Assembly: GCA_029204225.1 (NCBI GenBank)
Contig: CM055095.1
Span: 27,769,702-27,821,482 of the forward strand
From: Diphasiastrum complanatum
Taxonomy: Eukaryota > Streptophyta > Lycopodiopsida > Lycopodiales > Lycopodiaceae
Direction of reading: 5' to 3'
Length of the DNA stretch: 51,781 nt
Below, one piece after another: positions 35,262 through 45,727 of the stretch (position 1 is its first letter; every line of letters begins with the position of its first letter). Under the pieces are notes generated by a model. The model saw only the letters and a program-made list of their open reading frames with translations, made no database searches and had not been told where the DNA came from. A program made the translations under genes and the position numbers.

Positions 35262-35989
35262 AATAGTAGAGTCTCCTCCTCTCTATTAAGCATGGGAATG
35301 GATTACAAATGGTGCCTTTTTATCTTTAGGGTGGCCCTTTCCCCTTGCTTCCTATTGGCTACTTGCAAAGGATGGGATTGTAATCCACAAAAAACACAAA
35401 TGAATCTATGGTATAGGAAGAAACACACCCCACCTACCACCATTTGACTTTTGACTAATCCCAAAAAACTTAATAACTTAACTTAAGCTTAACTTTGGCC
35501 TTCTAATATTATTTTAATTATATGGCCCAAAGTCAAGTTTATTGCCAAAATTATTTATTTACAAGTGCTTGCCATGGACTTATACACGGAAGATGCCACG
35601 ACCCTCGCAACTATTTTTGGCTAATTTATTTATTTACAGTCACACCCTCAATAGCCAATTTTTTTTTTTTTGACTCGCACTGACTTGCCATTTCAAATAT
35701 TCTATTATTTTCAATTTCTTCTCTTTTTCTCCTGACTCGTGTCCCGACTCGCCAATTTTAATTTCTCGCTCATTTTTTAATTTCTCGTCTTTTTTCTTGA
35801 CTCGCCATCCCTGACTTGCACTCTGACTCGATGCTGACTCGTGCGTTGATCACGCAGTTGACTCGCTGTTGACTCATCTTTTTGACTCGTGTTGCTGACT
35901 CGTGTATTTGATTAATAATAAACATTGAAGTAGTAGCATAAAAAGGGTGGCACACCATGTGCTATCTTTTTGTTGAATGATGGCAAGAA
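35262..35989. other. Insert with a TGACTCG motif cluster
   Basis: This DNA sits between the inverted LTR and the D integrase and has no coding sequence. 35671-35902 holds eight exact TGACTCG copies (35671, 35733, 35798, 35824, 35835, 35859, 35883, 35896) plus CGACTCG, two TGACTTG and one TGACTCA. The same motif occurs near the gypsy leader relic at 16.7 kb, so the insert may be gypsy-derived. Confidence 0.6.
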
Positions 35990-38429
35990 AAAAACTCGCA
36001 AAATGCAAGGCTCGGTTTAAACTTATGAAACTCATACTTATCAATACTTCAAAGAGCAAGGGTGGTGCTACTTGCTTTGTAACTTTCATTGATGATTTCA
36101 CTAGATTTACTTGGGTATATCTTCTAGCTTCAAAATCTATGGTGTTTGACTATTTCCTAAAGTTCAAAGCTCTAGTTGAAAAGCAATTTTCTTACAAAAT
36201 CAAAATTCTTAGAAGTGATGGAGGTGGTGAGTAAACTTCCAATAAATTTCATGATTATTGTGAGCTTGAAGGCATTAAAAGGGAGTTTTCCTGTGCATAT
36301 ACACCATTTCAAAATGGGGTGGCTAAAAGAAAAAATAGAACACTGTGTGAATGTGCCAAACCATCAGAATTGAGGCATCTTTGCCAAAAGACTTTTGGGG
36401 TGAGGCTATCAATTGTTCAAACTATCTTTGCAATAGACTCCCTCATGTTGCACTTGGAGGAAAGTCACCATATGAAGCACTCTATTTGAAGAAACCTAAG
36501 GTTGATCACCTTAGAGTATTTGGATGCATATGCTTTGTCCATATTCCCTTGGAAATGAGAAAGAAAGATGATCCTTGTGCAAGCAAAGGAGTAATGGTTG
36601 GATATTCATCCAACAAGAAAACCTATCGAATCTACATGCTCTCTTTTCATGAAGAAGAAAAGTCCAATCTTGGAGGGGCCGAGATCAAGCAACCTCAAAA
36701 TCTATCACCTATTGTTATTGAGGACAATCAACATATGGAGGAGTCGAGATTTGAAGATGGAAGTCCTCGGATTTTCACTCCTAGAAGATCCATGAGGGAG
36801 AGATCCGAGCCCAAGAGGCTCACTTATGATGGCAAAGGAAAACAAGTGGATCTTGATTCCACTTATGCTTATTTTGTTTCTCATGAGGAGCCCAAAGATG
36901 TTCAAGAAGCCCTCAATACCAAGGAGTGGTATGAGGCCATGAAGATTGAATATGATGCCTTGATCACCAACCACACATGGGAGCTAGTGGATCCACTACC
37001 TTACATGCATATCATTGGATGCAAGTGGGTGTTCAAGATCAAGTACAATCATGATGGCTCCATCAACAAGTACAAGGCAAGATTATGTGCTAAAGGCTTT
37101 GCACAAATATATGGCCTTGACAATGAAGAAACCTTTGCTCCTGTAGCAAAGATGGTGACAATAAGAATCATAATCTCTCTTGCCTTAATTTTTAAGTGAA
37201 AACTGTTTCAACTTGATGTCTCCAACACTTTTTTGAATGGCTGTCTTGAGGAGGAGATATACATGGAACAGCCTCAAGGATCTATCAAGGATAAATCTAA
37301 GGTGTGTTTGCTATTTAGAAGTCTCTATGGCTTAAAGCAAGCACCTAGATCATGGTATTCAAGACTCAACAACTTTCTACTTTCATTAGGATTTGTGCTT
37401 AGTGACTATGATCCTTCTATGTACTTAAAATTTGATGGTAGTAATATTGTCATTCTCCTAATCTATGTAGATGACATTATTCTTAGTGGAAGTTGTTTGA
37501 TGCTAGTTCAAGAAACCAAAGATGCATTAGGAAAAGAATTTAAAATGCAAGATCTAGGAGAGATCCATTACATTTTGGGCCTTGAGATTGATTTTCATGA
37601 AGAGTATGCTTTTATTTGTCAATCTAGATATGTCTTTTCTATGTTGAGAAAATTCAATATGCAAAATTGTAAAGGCATAGATACTCCCATGGAGCAACAT
37701 GTAAAAGATCCTATTAAAGGTGATGAAAGATCCTTCAAGGACATCACACTTTATAGGAGTCTTATAGGCTCTTTAATTTGGCTTACTATCATTAGACCCG
37801 ATTTGAGCTATTGTTTGCACAAATTGAGTCAATTTATGCAAGATCCCAAGATCCAACATTGGAAGATGGCCAAGAGAGTTCTAAGATATGTATCTTCTAC
37901 TCAAGATTATGGTTTATTGTACAAGAATGAAGATCTAACCATTGTTGGCTATTCAGATTTCGATTTTGCAAGTGATAAAATGGATCGAAAGTCCATTAAT
38001 GTATATACTATCTTTCTTGGAGGCAATCTTGTGTCTTGGCTTTCAAAGAAGCAGGATACCATATCTCTATCATCTTGTGAGGCTGACTACAAAGCACTCA
38101 CTACAACAACTAAAGAGGTGCTTTGGATCAAGAGGTTAATCATGGAGCTAAATTGCATCAAAGAGGATGATCTTCCCTTGATCAAATGTGACAACATATC
38201 GACACAAGCTCTTGCAAACAATCCTATTTTTCATGCAAGAAGCAAGCATATAGAAGTGGCACATCATTTTGTAAGGAAAAATCTCATTGAAGGTGAAATC
38301 AACTTAGAACATGTCGACACATCTTCGTGTATTGCTGATCTTCTCACAAAGCCACTTTGCAAAAGTGCCTTCTCAAAGCATAGGTCTAATCTTGGTCTTA
38401 TCTCAAGATCAATGCTTGATCCACATTAG
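35990..38429 (+). pseudogene. Element D pol (integrase to RNase H)
   Basis: The frame enters the integrase core at [20 protein letters not shown] and shows LRSDGGGE followed by a TAA (36232-36234), then TPFQNGVAKRKNRTLCEC. After a shift near 36350 it continues with DFWGEAINCSNYLCNRLP and the linker. Reverse transcriptase is interrupted by a TGA at 37197-37199 (a Trp codon in relatives), then runs open through LDVSNTFLNG, LYGLKQAPRSWY, YVDDIILSG and RNase H (VGYSDFDFASD, CEADYKAL, CDNISTQALANNPIFHARSKHIE) to a stop at 38427-38429. The HHCC part of integrase, protease and the gag C-terminus are missing. It is clearly related to A1 but has a different LTR. Confidence 0.92.
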
Positions 38430-38447
38430 ATACATTTTTAGGAGGAG

Positions 38448-39011
38448 TGTCAAAATATTGAAAAATCTATCTAATGTTGTGAGTATGGGTCCTAAAAATG
38501 CCAAAGATGAATTGAGCTCTTTTGGCTTAGTAAAGACCCATCTTAGAATAAAATATTCAAGGTAGGTAGAAGTAGAAACTTGAGCTACCATAGAAATTGC
38601 CATTTGTACTTTACATGCCACATTTAATGCATGAAAAGACTATGTGGCACAATTAGACATAGTGAGGTGGCTTGGATAAGTCTAGATAGCTTGAGAGGTG
38701 GATCCAAAACTTCAATTCAACTCAAAGTAGGAGAAGAGTCCATGGATCTATATATATGTGATGTACTCTCATTGAGAAATGATGAAATTTGTGTGTAATG
38801 CAAATTTGGAGACAAGCTCTTTGTGCCCTCTCTCTCTCCACGAGTTTTGTACTTTCTATTTTCTCTCTCTAGTCGAGTAGAGGCATTTATGATGCTTTGT
38901 CTTATATTTTGTTGACAGATTTTGCTTGTAACACAATAATATTGCTTGTATGATCAGCTTTCCTATTGACAACCAATACTAGTCTGATCTTTATGGTGTT
39001 ATTGTGCTTAG
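38448..39011 (+). repeat. Element D 3' LTR, left part
   Basis: It starts TGTCAAAATATTG after the purine tract GGAGGAG (38441-38447), 18 bases past the D stop codon. The LTR is split by A1 after CTTAG (39007-39011) and resumes at 45443. Confidence 0.9.
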
Positions 39012-39666
39012 TGTGAAAAATACAGATCCTAAGTGGATCTAAACTCCAAGATCATTGGCTTGAATGCTTGCACTCCAAACTACATAAGCTAGGAATTGGC
39101 AACACATTCTATGCTACCTAGAATGCAAAGAACTTGATCAAAAAGCATTTATCACAAATGGAAACTTCCATAAACATCAAGTGCGGCCCAAAATAGCATT
39201 ATACAGTCCATAATACATCAGCCTACCACTTTTGGAAAGCACCTAAGATCATACACAATAGCTTGAAGACAATACACACAACAATGCTCTCAATGGAGGA
39301 AGAAACAATGACAATGATCTATTGATCTCAATGAAGCATACAAAAGGTTTCTCCAACCTGTTCTCCACGACTTCCCTACTATTTATGGATGAGGAAGATG
39401 ACTCTCTCTCCTCTCTCTAGAAGGTACTTGACCCTAGATATTCCCTATATAGGAAAAATAGCTAAAAATGGCTTATATGACCAAAATACATCAAAATGGT
39501 CTCATTTTGAAGGGTATGAAGTTTGACACTTCATCATACTGAAAAAATACAGTAAATAAAAACATTGTGGCCTGGTTCACACGTGTGAAACTCCAGAACC
39601 AAAACTATTTACAATTTTAGCCAATTTAGGCCTCAAACTAGCTAGGAAATGTTGACAATTTTCACA
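39012..39666 (-). repeat. 3' LTR of A1
   Basis: This 655-bp LTR is the same by eye as 44788-45442. In element sense it starts TGTGAAAATTG and ends ATTTTTCACA. The first bases also carry the polyprotein stop codon (39662-39664). A 14-bp CACGTG palindrome is at 39576-39589. Confidence 0.93.
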
Positions 39667-42600
39667 CTCCCTCTTCAACATTGGATGCTAGTTTCAACAT
39701 AGTCTTTGAGCACATTCCAAGATTAGATCTATGCATTAAATATAGGTCCTTTCCCAATGGTTTGGTGAAGATATCAGCCACACACTCCTTTGAAGAGACA
39801 TGTTGAAGCTCCACCTCTTTGGCAATGACTTGATCTCTCACAAAATGGTGAGCAATCTCAATGTGCTTGCTCCTTGCATGAAAAACAGGATTGCTTGCCA
39901 AGCTTTGGGCTGAAAGGTTATCACAAAGTATGATTGGAGTCTTCTCTGATTCCAGCAAGTGAAGATCCAATAACATCCTCTTGATCCAAAGAATCTCCTT
40001 GGTGCATGTTGTTAATGCCTTGTACTCGGCTTCGGTGGAAGATAGAGAGATAGTTGGTTGCTTCTTTGATAGCCATGAGACCACTCCATCTCCAAGATAG
40101 ATTGCAAAGGCACTTGTTGACTTCCTATCCATTTGATCACCTGCAAAATCTGAATCTGAAAATCCACAAAGGTTAGGTGTAGTACCTCCATACAAGATGC
40201 CAAAATCTCTAGATCCCGAGATGTATCTAAGTACTCTCTTTCCTAGCTTCCAATGAGCCTCACTAGGATCTTGCATAAATTGACTTAGTTTACCAACCAC
40301 AAAGCTTAGATCAGGTCTTGTGATGGTTAACCATATAAGAGATCCTATTAGCTTTCTATAGAGAGTAATGTCCTTGAAGGATCTTTCATTACTTCTTGTA
40401 GTTAGCTTTACATTTGATTCCATAGGAGTAGAAACAACTTTACAATCTTCCATATGAAACCTTTTTAGAATAGAGTTAACATACTTTTCTTGACATATGA
40501 ATGTAGATTTAGAAGTTCTAATAATCTCTATTCCTAAGATATAATGAAGTTTACCAAGATCTTGAATTTCAAACTCTCTTTTGAGTGCCATCTTGATTTC
40601 ATCTATATCTAGATTGTTACCACCACTTAAGATAATGTCATCAACATAGATCAAAAGTAAAGTGATATCATTTTCATTCAATCTAAAGTAGAGAGAATGA
40701 TCATACTCACTCATAACAAAGTTTTGAGAAAGTAAGAAGGAATTGAGCTTAGCATACCAACTCCTTGGTGCTTGCTTTAGCTCATACAAACTCTTTTGGA
40801 GATAGCACACATGATTAGGCTCATCATGTGAAACATAGCCCTCGGGTTGCTCCATGTAAATATCTTCTTCAAGATCACCATTCAAGAAGGCATTAGTAAC
40901 ATCCATTTGCCACATATCCCAATCATAAAGAGTTGCAAGAGAGATTAGGATTCGAATAGTTACCATCTTTGCCACGGGTGCAAAGGTCTCATCATAGTCA
41001 ATACCATATTCTTGAGCATACCCCTTTGCCACCAACCTTGCCTTGTACTTGTTGATTGATCCATCTTGATTTGTCTTGATCTTGAAGATCCACTTACAAC
41101 CAATTGCCTTCTTGTCCTTTGGAAGCTTTACCAACCTCCATGTGTTGCTTTTGATGAGTGCTTGATGCTCATGATCCATGGCTTGGATCCATTCCTTCTT
41201 TTGAATTGCTTCACCTACACAAGTTGGTTCATCAAAAGAGGTAAGAAAAGCAAAGTTAGAGTTGTCCACCACTTGCTTTCCTTTTTCATCATAGGTTAGC
41301 CTTGATGGCTTAGCCCTTTGCCTTTGAGTCTTCCTTGAAGTTTGCTTTGGAGTGGCATCTCCATCTTCATCCAAGACATCTTGCACATCATGATGATTAG
41401 TAGGCACATCAACATCAACATCAACAACATTGGAAACATTCTCTTCATGAAAGATGACATCCCTACTTATGACAACTTTCTTTGTATAAGGAATGTACAC
41501 TTTGTAAGCCTTGCTTACTTCACTATAGCCAACAAACACACCCTTCTTTGATGAAGGATCTTCTTTAGTTCTATCATCAAGTGTGATATTGACAAAACAT
41601 GTACATCCAAAGATCCTACAATGCTTGACACTCGGCCTTCTACCATAAAGAACCTCATGAGGAGTTTTACCATCCAAGGAAGCACTTGTCCATCTATTAC
41701 ATAGATAGTTAGCACATGCTAAAGCTTCCCCCCAAAAAGACTTAGCAAGATTAGCATGTAGTCTCATTGCCTTGGCACATTCACAAAGGGTTCTATTCTT
41801 CCTCTCGGCCACTCCATTCTGTTGTGGAGTCCTAGGACTAGACATCTCCCTCTTAATCCCATGTGCTATACAAAAGTCTTTGAACCTATTTGAGGTGTAT
41901 TCCCCTCCATTATCAGATCTTAAGCATTTGATCTTTGTATTGAATTGGTTTTCCATTTCATTCTTGAACTTGACAAATGCAGCAAACACTTCATCCTTAC
42001 TTTTAAGAAGATAGATCCAAGTATACCTACTAAAGTCATCAATGAAAGTTGCATACATCTTTGCCCCACCATTGCTAGTTGTACTAGAAGAATGAATATC
42101 AGAATGCACAAGTTGAAAAGCTTCTTTAGATCTAGAAGTAGATCTAGAATAAGCAAGTCTATGAGATTTGGACAAGGCACAATGTTCACAAACACTATTG
42201 TTTGCAACAAGACTTTTAGGGAGACCAAGAACAAGCTCTTTCTTTGCCATTACCTCCAAAGATTTGAAGTTGGGATGGCCCAACCTCTTGTGCCAAACTT
42301 CTTGGTTTGTCAATTGCTCCCTAGCCATACATCCTTCATGATTAGAGATCACACATGCATCAAGCTTGAAAAGTTTACCATGCCTCCTACCTTGAGCAAT
42401 CAAGGATCCACATTTACTTATCAAACATGCATCTCCAATGAACTCCACATCAAGTCCTTTGTCAATCATTTGACTTACACTAAGCAAATTCTTAGTGATT
42501 GAAGGAATGTACAAGACATTTTCAAGATTTGCTTTCCTATTTGTTGAAAGGGAAATAGGAATAGTGCCTATGCCTTTGATGTCACATTGACCATCATTTG

Positions 42601-43615
42601 CAGTGTAGATGATGTTACCTTCTCCCTCATAAGACAATAAGGATGTAAAGTATTCCTTATGTCTTGTCATGTGAGATGAGGCTCCACTATCAATCCACCA
42701 AGGATCATTATCATCTATGTTGGCTAACAAACTTGAAGTCATAACAAGTGATTCACATGTGTTATGTTCTTCCTCATCTATTGTAAGATTTCCTTGCCTC
42801 TCTCCTTGCTCTCTTTTCTTCTTATAACATTCATTTGCAAAATGACCTTTTATCCCACAATAAAAGCACTTGAACTTTGACTTATTGTTCTTAGTAGAAG
42901 AGGAAGAGGAAGAGTGATCATCATGATCAAAGTTACCACCTTTGGACCATTTCCCTTTGCCTTTACCTTTGCCCTTGAATTTGCCTTTTGTGAAGAAAGC
43001 CTCTTCACCTCCACCTTGCAAGGATGCACCATCAAGCTTTGATTGCAACCTATGTTCTTCAGCCAATAAGATTTCTTGCAAGTCAACCACACTTGGCAAG
43101 ACTCTTTGAATGGCAAAACTTTGCACAAGGTTAGCATGTTCATTTAGCAAACCATTCAACATAACTTGGACTATTTCACCATCTTTTATGTTCTCATCAA
43201 TGCATGCTAAATCATCACTTAGGGACTTAACTCTCAAGATAAATGCATGAGCACTTTCACCCTCTCTTTGCCTACTAGAAAATATTTGTCTCCTTAGGGT
43301 CAATACCCTAGATGTGGACTTTGATTCAAAGAGCTTCTTTAAGGCATTCCATGCCTCACTTGCACTTTGACACTTTCCAACTTCCTTGAGAAGTTCATTT
43401 GTAACATTCATTTTAATGATATGAAGAGCCCTTTTGGCCTTCTTATCAAACCTTTGTTGCTCTTGAAGTGTGAGAGGTCTCTCTTCAATTTCTGCAACTA
43501 TGTCCATGAGTTCATTCAACTCAAGTAAGGACTCCATCCTCACTTTCCAAGTAGAGTAGTTTGATGAACTCAACCTTTCACTAGACTCTAGCATGATCCC
43601 ACCATTGGAAGCCAT
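39662..43615 (-). CDS. A1 gag-pol polyprotein (1317 aa)
   Basis: A single frame encodes all copia proteins in the standard order. Gag: residues 1-240 (LESSERLSSSNYSTWKVRM near 9-27) with a Lys/Gly-rich stretch at about 211-225. Zinc knuckle: C250, C253, H258, C263. Protease: WWIDSGAS with Asp309. Integrase: H442, H447, C476, C479, then D506, D568, E604 (35 residues between the last two). Reverse transcriptase: QMDVTNAFLNG with Asp905 and YVDD at 990-993. RNase H: Asp1154/Asp1156, Glu1195/Glu1197 and Asp1232. The ATG at 43615 opens the same MAS-type start seen in elements D and E. Length and motifs fit an active copia polyprotein. One oddity is LYELKQAPR where relatives have LYGLKQAPR. The stop codon lies in the LTR. 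There is no frameshift between gag and pol, as is usual for copia. Confidence 0.96.
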   Translation of the reverse strand: MASNGGIMLESSERLSSSNYSTWKVRMESLLELNELMDIVAEIEERPLTLQEQQRFDKKAKRALHIIKMNVTNELLKEVGKCQSASEAWNALKKLFESKSTSRVLTLRRQIFSSRQREGESAHAFILRVKSLSDDLACIDENIKDGEIVQVMLNGLLNEHANLVQSFAIQRVLPSVVDLQEILLAEEHRLQSKLDGASLQGGGEEAFFTKGKFKGKGKGKGKWSKGGNFDHDDHSSSSSSTKNNKSKFKCFYCGIKGHFANECYKKKREQGERQGNLTIDEEEHNTCESLVMTSSLLANIDDNDPWWIDSGASSHMTRHKEYFTSLLSYEGEGNIIYTANDGQCDIKGIGTIPISLSTNRKANLENVLYIPSITKNLLSVSQMIDKGLDVEFIGDACLISKCGSLIAQGRRHGKLFKLDACVISNHEGCMAREQLTNQEVWHKRLGHPNFKSLEVMAKKELVLGLPKSLVANNSVCEHCALSKSHRLAYSRSTSRSKEAFQLVHSDIHSSSTTSNGGAKMYATFIDDFSRYTWIYLLKSKDEVFAAFVKFKNEMENQFNTKIKCLRSDNGGEYTSNRFKDFCIAHGIKREMSSPRTPQQNGVAERKNRTLCECAKAMRLHANLAKSFWGEALACANYLCNRWTSASLDGKTPHEVLYGRRPSVKHCRIFGCTCFVNITLDDRTKEDPSSKKGVFVGYSEVSKAYKVYIPYTKKVVISRDVIFHEENVSNVVDVDVDVPTNHHDVQDVLDEDGDATPKQTSRKTQRQRAKPSRLTYDEKGKQVVDNSNFAFLTSFDEPTCVGEAIQKKEWIQAMDHEHQALIKSNTWRLVKLPKDKKAIGCKWIFKIKTNQDGSINKYKARLVAKGYAQEYGIDYDETFAPVAKMVTIRILISLATLYDWDMWQMDVTNAFLNGDLEEDIYMEQPEGYVSHDEPNHVCYLQKSLYELKQAPRSWYAKLNSFLLSQNFVMSEYDHSLYFRLNENDITLLLIYVDDIILSGGNNLDIDEIKMALKREFEIQDLGKLHYILGIEIIRTSKSTFICQEKYVNSILKRFHMEDCKVVSTPMESNVKLTTRSNERSFKDITLYRKLIGSLIWLTITRPDLSFVVGKLSQFMQDPSEAHWKLGKRVLRYISGSRDFGILYGGTTPNLCGFSDSDFAGDQMDRKSTSAFAIYLGDGVVSWLSKKQPTISLSSTEAEYKALTTCTKEILWIKRMLLDLHLLESEKTPIILCDNLSAQSLASNPVFHARSKHIEIAHHFVRDQVIAKEVELQHVSSKECVADIFTKPLGKDLYLMHRSNLGMCSKTMLKLASNVEEGV

Positions 43616-44775
43616 GATTCTAATGTTTCTTCAACTTTTAGGTTCTGTCCTAAAGCACTTAGCACTCACTTTTCTCTCAACAAATGATAGATAAAGAGAT
43701 CTATGAAGATTTAGGACCCTAAAACACTTCTATCTTGAACCTAGATGGTTTCCAAGCATAGAAAGGAAGATTGAAACACATGCAACACTTTGCACACACT
43801 AAGAATGGATTACAAAATCAAACCAACCTGAACACACTCTTGCTTAAGCTCTCAAACTTTCCAGCAAGTGACCAAATCAAGTTATGGTGTGAAGAGTTAC
43901 TTGCATTCTTAGAAAATACCCAAAACTAGGATGCCAAGATTACCTAGTAATGAACAAACTTGATCAACATATGATCAACACACTAAGATATTGATTCAAC
44001 CTGTAAAACCACATGTAAACCACACTTCTAAAAGTTTATAAACTCCAGCAAGTGATAAATACAAGATTTAGAGGTGAATGAATAAGCACACTTAGTGAAT
44101 CACAAGACTAGCTTCACTATCTTGTCAAATCTTGGTGTTTAGATGTAGATCTAAGATCACTTCACATGAGAATGTTCCTCAACCTGTTAAGAACCTGAAA
44201 ACACACTTGCATAATGGTTAACACCTTCCAGCAAATGCTCCAATCAAATTACATAAGGAGAGTTACTTACATGCTCAACAAAGTACACCAAAATTTATGC
44301 CAAAATTGATGACAATCTTTACAATATGCTCTTCACAATGGAGCTTACAATATGTTCACCCAAAAAAGGGGATCTTTCATCCAAATGGGAGCTTTGCTCA
44401 GCCTTTAGGAGAATTACAACTCACTCAAAAGAGCATTTGTCATCCACTTAAGGAGAAGTTTCATCCACTTAAGGAGAGTGTTCATCCAAGAATGGAGATT
44501 GTCAACAATAGGATTGAAAAGAACATTGTTAGTATTGAATATGCACAAGCCTCACAATCACAAATGATTAGGTGTTATGATCTGATCCAAAATAGTTTCT
44601 TTTCAGCCTCTGATCTTCAATAGACCTGAAATATGCTTTTGATCCACAAGTTCAACTCACAAAACAAAGGTTAGTAAGATTTGATCAACAAAGCAATGCA
44701 AAATCATGCTAGAACTTGATCAAACATCCAAATATCACCAAAAATGGAATACTTACTGTAAATAGAAGCCAACCA
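43616..44775 (-). other. A1 leader
   Basis: This untranslated region of about 1.16 kb contains imperfect internal duplications. Blocks around 43824-43914 and 44173-44276 share AACCTGAA.ACAC..TTGC, TTCCAGCAA and GAGTTACTT, and a third partial block lies near 44000. A second repeat of about 22 bp (TTCATCCACTTAAGGAGA type) occurs at 44435-44485. No conserved protein is predicted. Confidence 0.75.
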
Positions 44776-44787
44776 GCTCTAATACCA
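44776..44787 (-). other. Primer binding site of A1
   Basis: The minus strand reads TGGTATTAGAGC, one base (C to T) from the exact initiator-Met site, directly against the 5' LTR end at 44788. Confidence 0.88.
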
Positions 44788-45230
44788 TGTGAAAAATACA
44801 GATCCTAAGTGGATCTAAACTCCAAGATCATTGGCTTGAATGCTTGCACTCCAAACTACATAAGCTAGGAATTGGCAACACATTCTATGCTACCTAGAAT
44901 GCAAAGAACTTGATCAAAAAGCATTTATCACAAATGGAAACTTCCATAAACATCAAGTGCGGCCCAAAATAGCATTATACAGTCCATAATACATCAGCCT
45001 ACCACTTTTGGAAAGCACCTAAGATCATACACAATAGCTTGAAGACAATACACACAACAATGCTCTCAATGGAGGAAGAAACAATGACAATGATCTATTG
45101 ATCTCAATGAAGCATACAAAAGGTTTCTCCAACCTGTTCTCCACGACTTCCCTACTATTTATGGATGAGGAAGATGACTCTCTCTCCTCTCTCTAGAAGG
45201 TACTTGACCCTAGATATTCCCTATATAGGA

Positions 45231-45238
45231 AAAATAGC
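45231..45238 (-). promoter_or_regulatory. Candidate TATA box in the A1 5' LTR
   Basis: CTATATAG lies in the middle third of the LTR, about 205 bases from the U3 start. A second AT-rich candidate, CATAAATAG (minus strand), lies near 45156-45164. Which one serves, and where transcription starts, cannot be told from the sequence. Confidence 0.35.
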
Positions 45239-45351
45239 TAAAAATGGCTTATATGACCAAAATACATCAAAATGGTCTCATTTTGAAGGGTATGAAGTTT
45301 GACACTTCATCATACTGAAAAAATACAGTAAATAAAAACATTGTGGCCTGG

Positions 45352-45365
45352 TTCACACGTGTGAA
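45352..45365 (-). promoter_or_regulatory. CACGTG palindrome (G-box type) in the A1 LTR
   Basis: TTCACACGTGTGAA is a 14-bp perfect palindrome centred on CACGTG, a core bound by plant bHLH and bZIP factors. It is conserved at the same place in the solo LTR (22571-22584) and the A1 3' LTR (39576-39589), and is degraded in the old copy at 642-655. Confidence 0.5.
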
Positions 45366-45442
45366 ACTCCAGAACCAAAACTATTTACAATTTTAGCCAA
45401 TTTAGGCCTCAAACTAGCTAGGAAATGTTGACAATTTTCACA

Positions 45443-45495
45443 CTTAGGAGATCCAAAATACATGTGTTGGGCGTCCCACATGTGTGAATTCAGCA
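45443..45495 (+). repeat. Element D 3' LTR, right end
   Basis: This resumes the D LTR after A1: CTTAG is the duplicated target, then GAGATCC to the terminal GAATTCAGCA. Its match to the start of the inverted LTR at 34683 confirms the end point. The full D LTR would be about 612 bp without A1 and the duplicated target. Confidence 0.9.
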
Positions 45496-45582
45496 GTTTT
45501 AGTTTCCATTATTTTTGCTTTGTGCTAGTTAAGGTTTCTCCATAAGCATGACATTGAGCATTTGAGCTAAGCTCCATCTCAC

Positions 45583-45588
<6 letters not shown>

Positions 45589-45647
<59 letters not shown>
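45589..45647. repeat. (TC)n microsatellite
   Basis: A pure TC dinucleotide run of 59 bases. On the minus strand it makes an open Arg-Glu frame that is not a gene. Confidence 0.97.
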
Positions 45648-45649
<2 letters not shown>

Positions 45650-45727
45650 CATTGTCCTTTTCCCATTTTTTGCACCTTCATGAAAAAAGCGACACAATGG
45701 CCAGAATGCCTTGGAATCCATTTCAGG

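Larger units (their letters stand above)
39012..45442 (-). mobile_element. Copia element A1, complete and apparently intact
   Basis: This Ty1/copia element of 6431 bp has 655-bp LTRs beginning TG and ending CA in which I saw no difference by eye. It also has an initiator-Met-type primer site, a leader of about 1.2 kb, a single open frame for gag-protease-integrase-reverse transcriptase-RNase H, and a polypurine tract. The 5-bp duplication CTTAG (39007-39011 and 45443-45447) marks insertion into the 3' LTR of element D. LTR agreement and an uninterrupted frame suggest a recent insertion that may still be able to move. Confidence 0.95.
44788..45442 (-). repeat. 5' LTR of A1
   Basis: This 655-bp LTR should contain the A1 promoter. 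On the minus strand a palindromic CACGTG element (45352-45365) lies about 80 bases from the U3 start, and a TATATAG candidate TATA box follows about 115 bases later (45231-45238). A polypyrimidine/GA tract follows at about 45180-45198. Confidence 0.93.

Noticed and set aside
44297-44623. Plus-strand frame with HPLKE repeats
   Set aside because: It lies antisense in the A1 leader, and the repeats come from short DNA duplications.
45509-45721. Minus-strand open frame with an Arg-Glu repeat
   Set aside because: It is the translation of the (TC)n microsatellite and has no other coding evidence.
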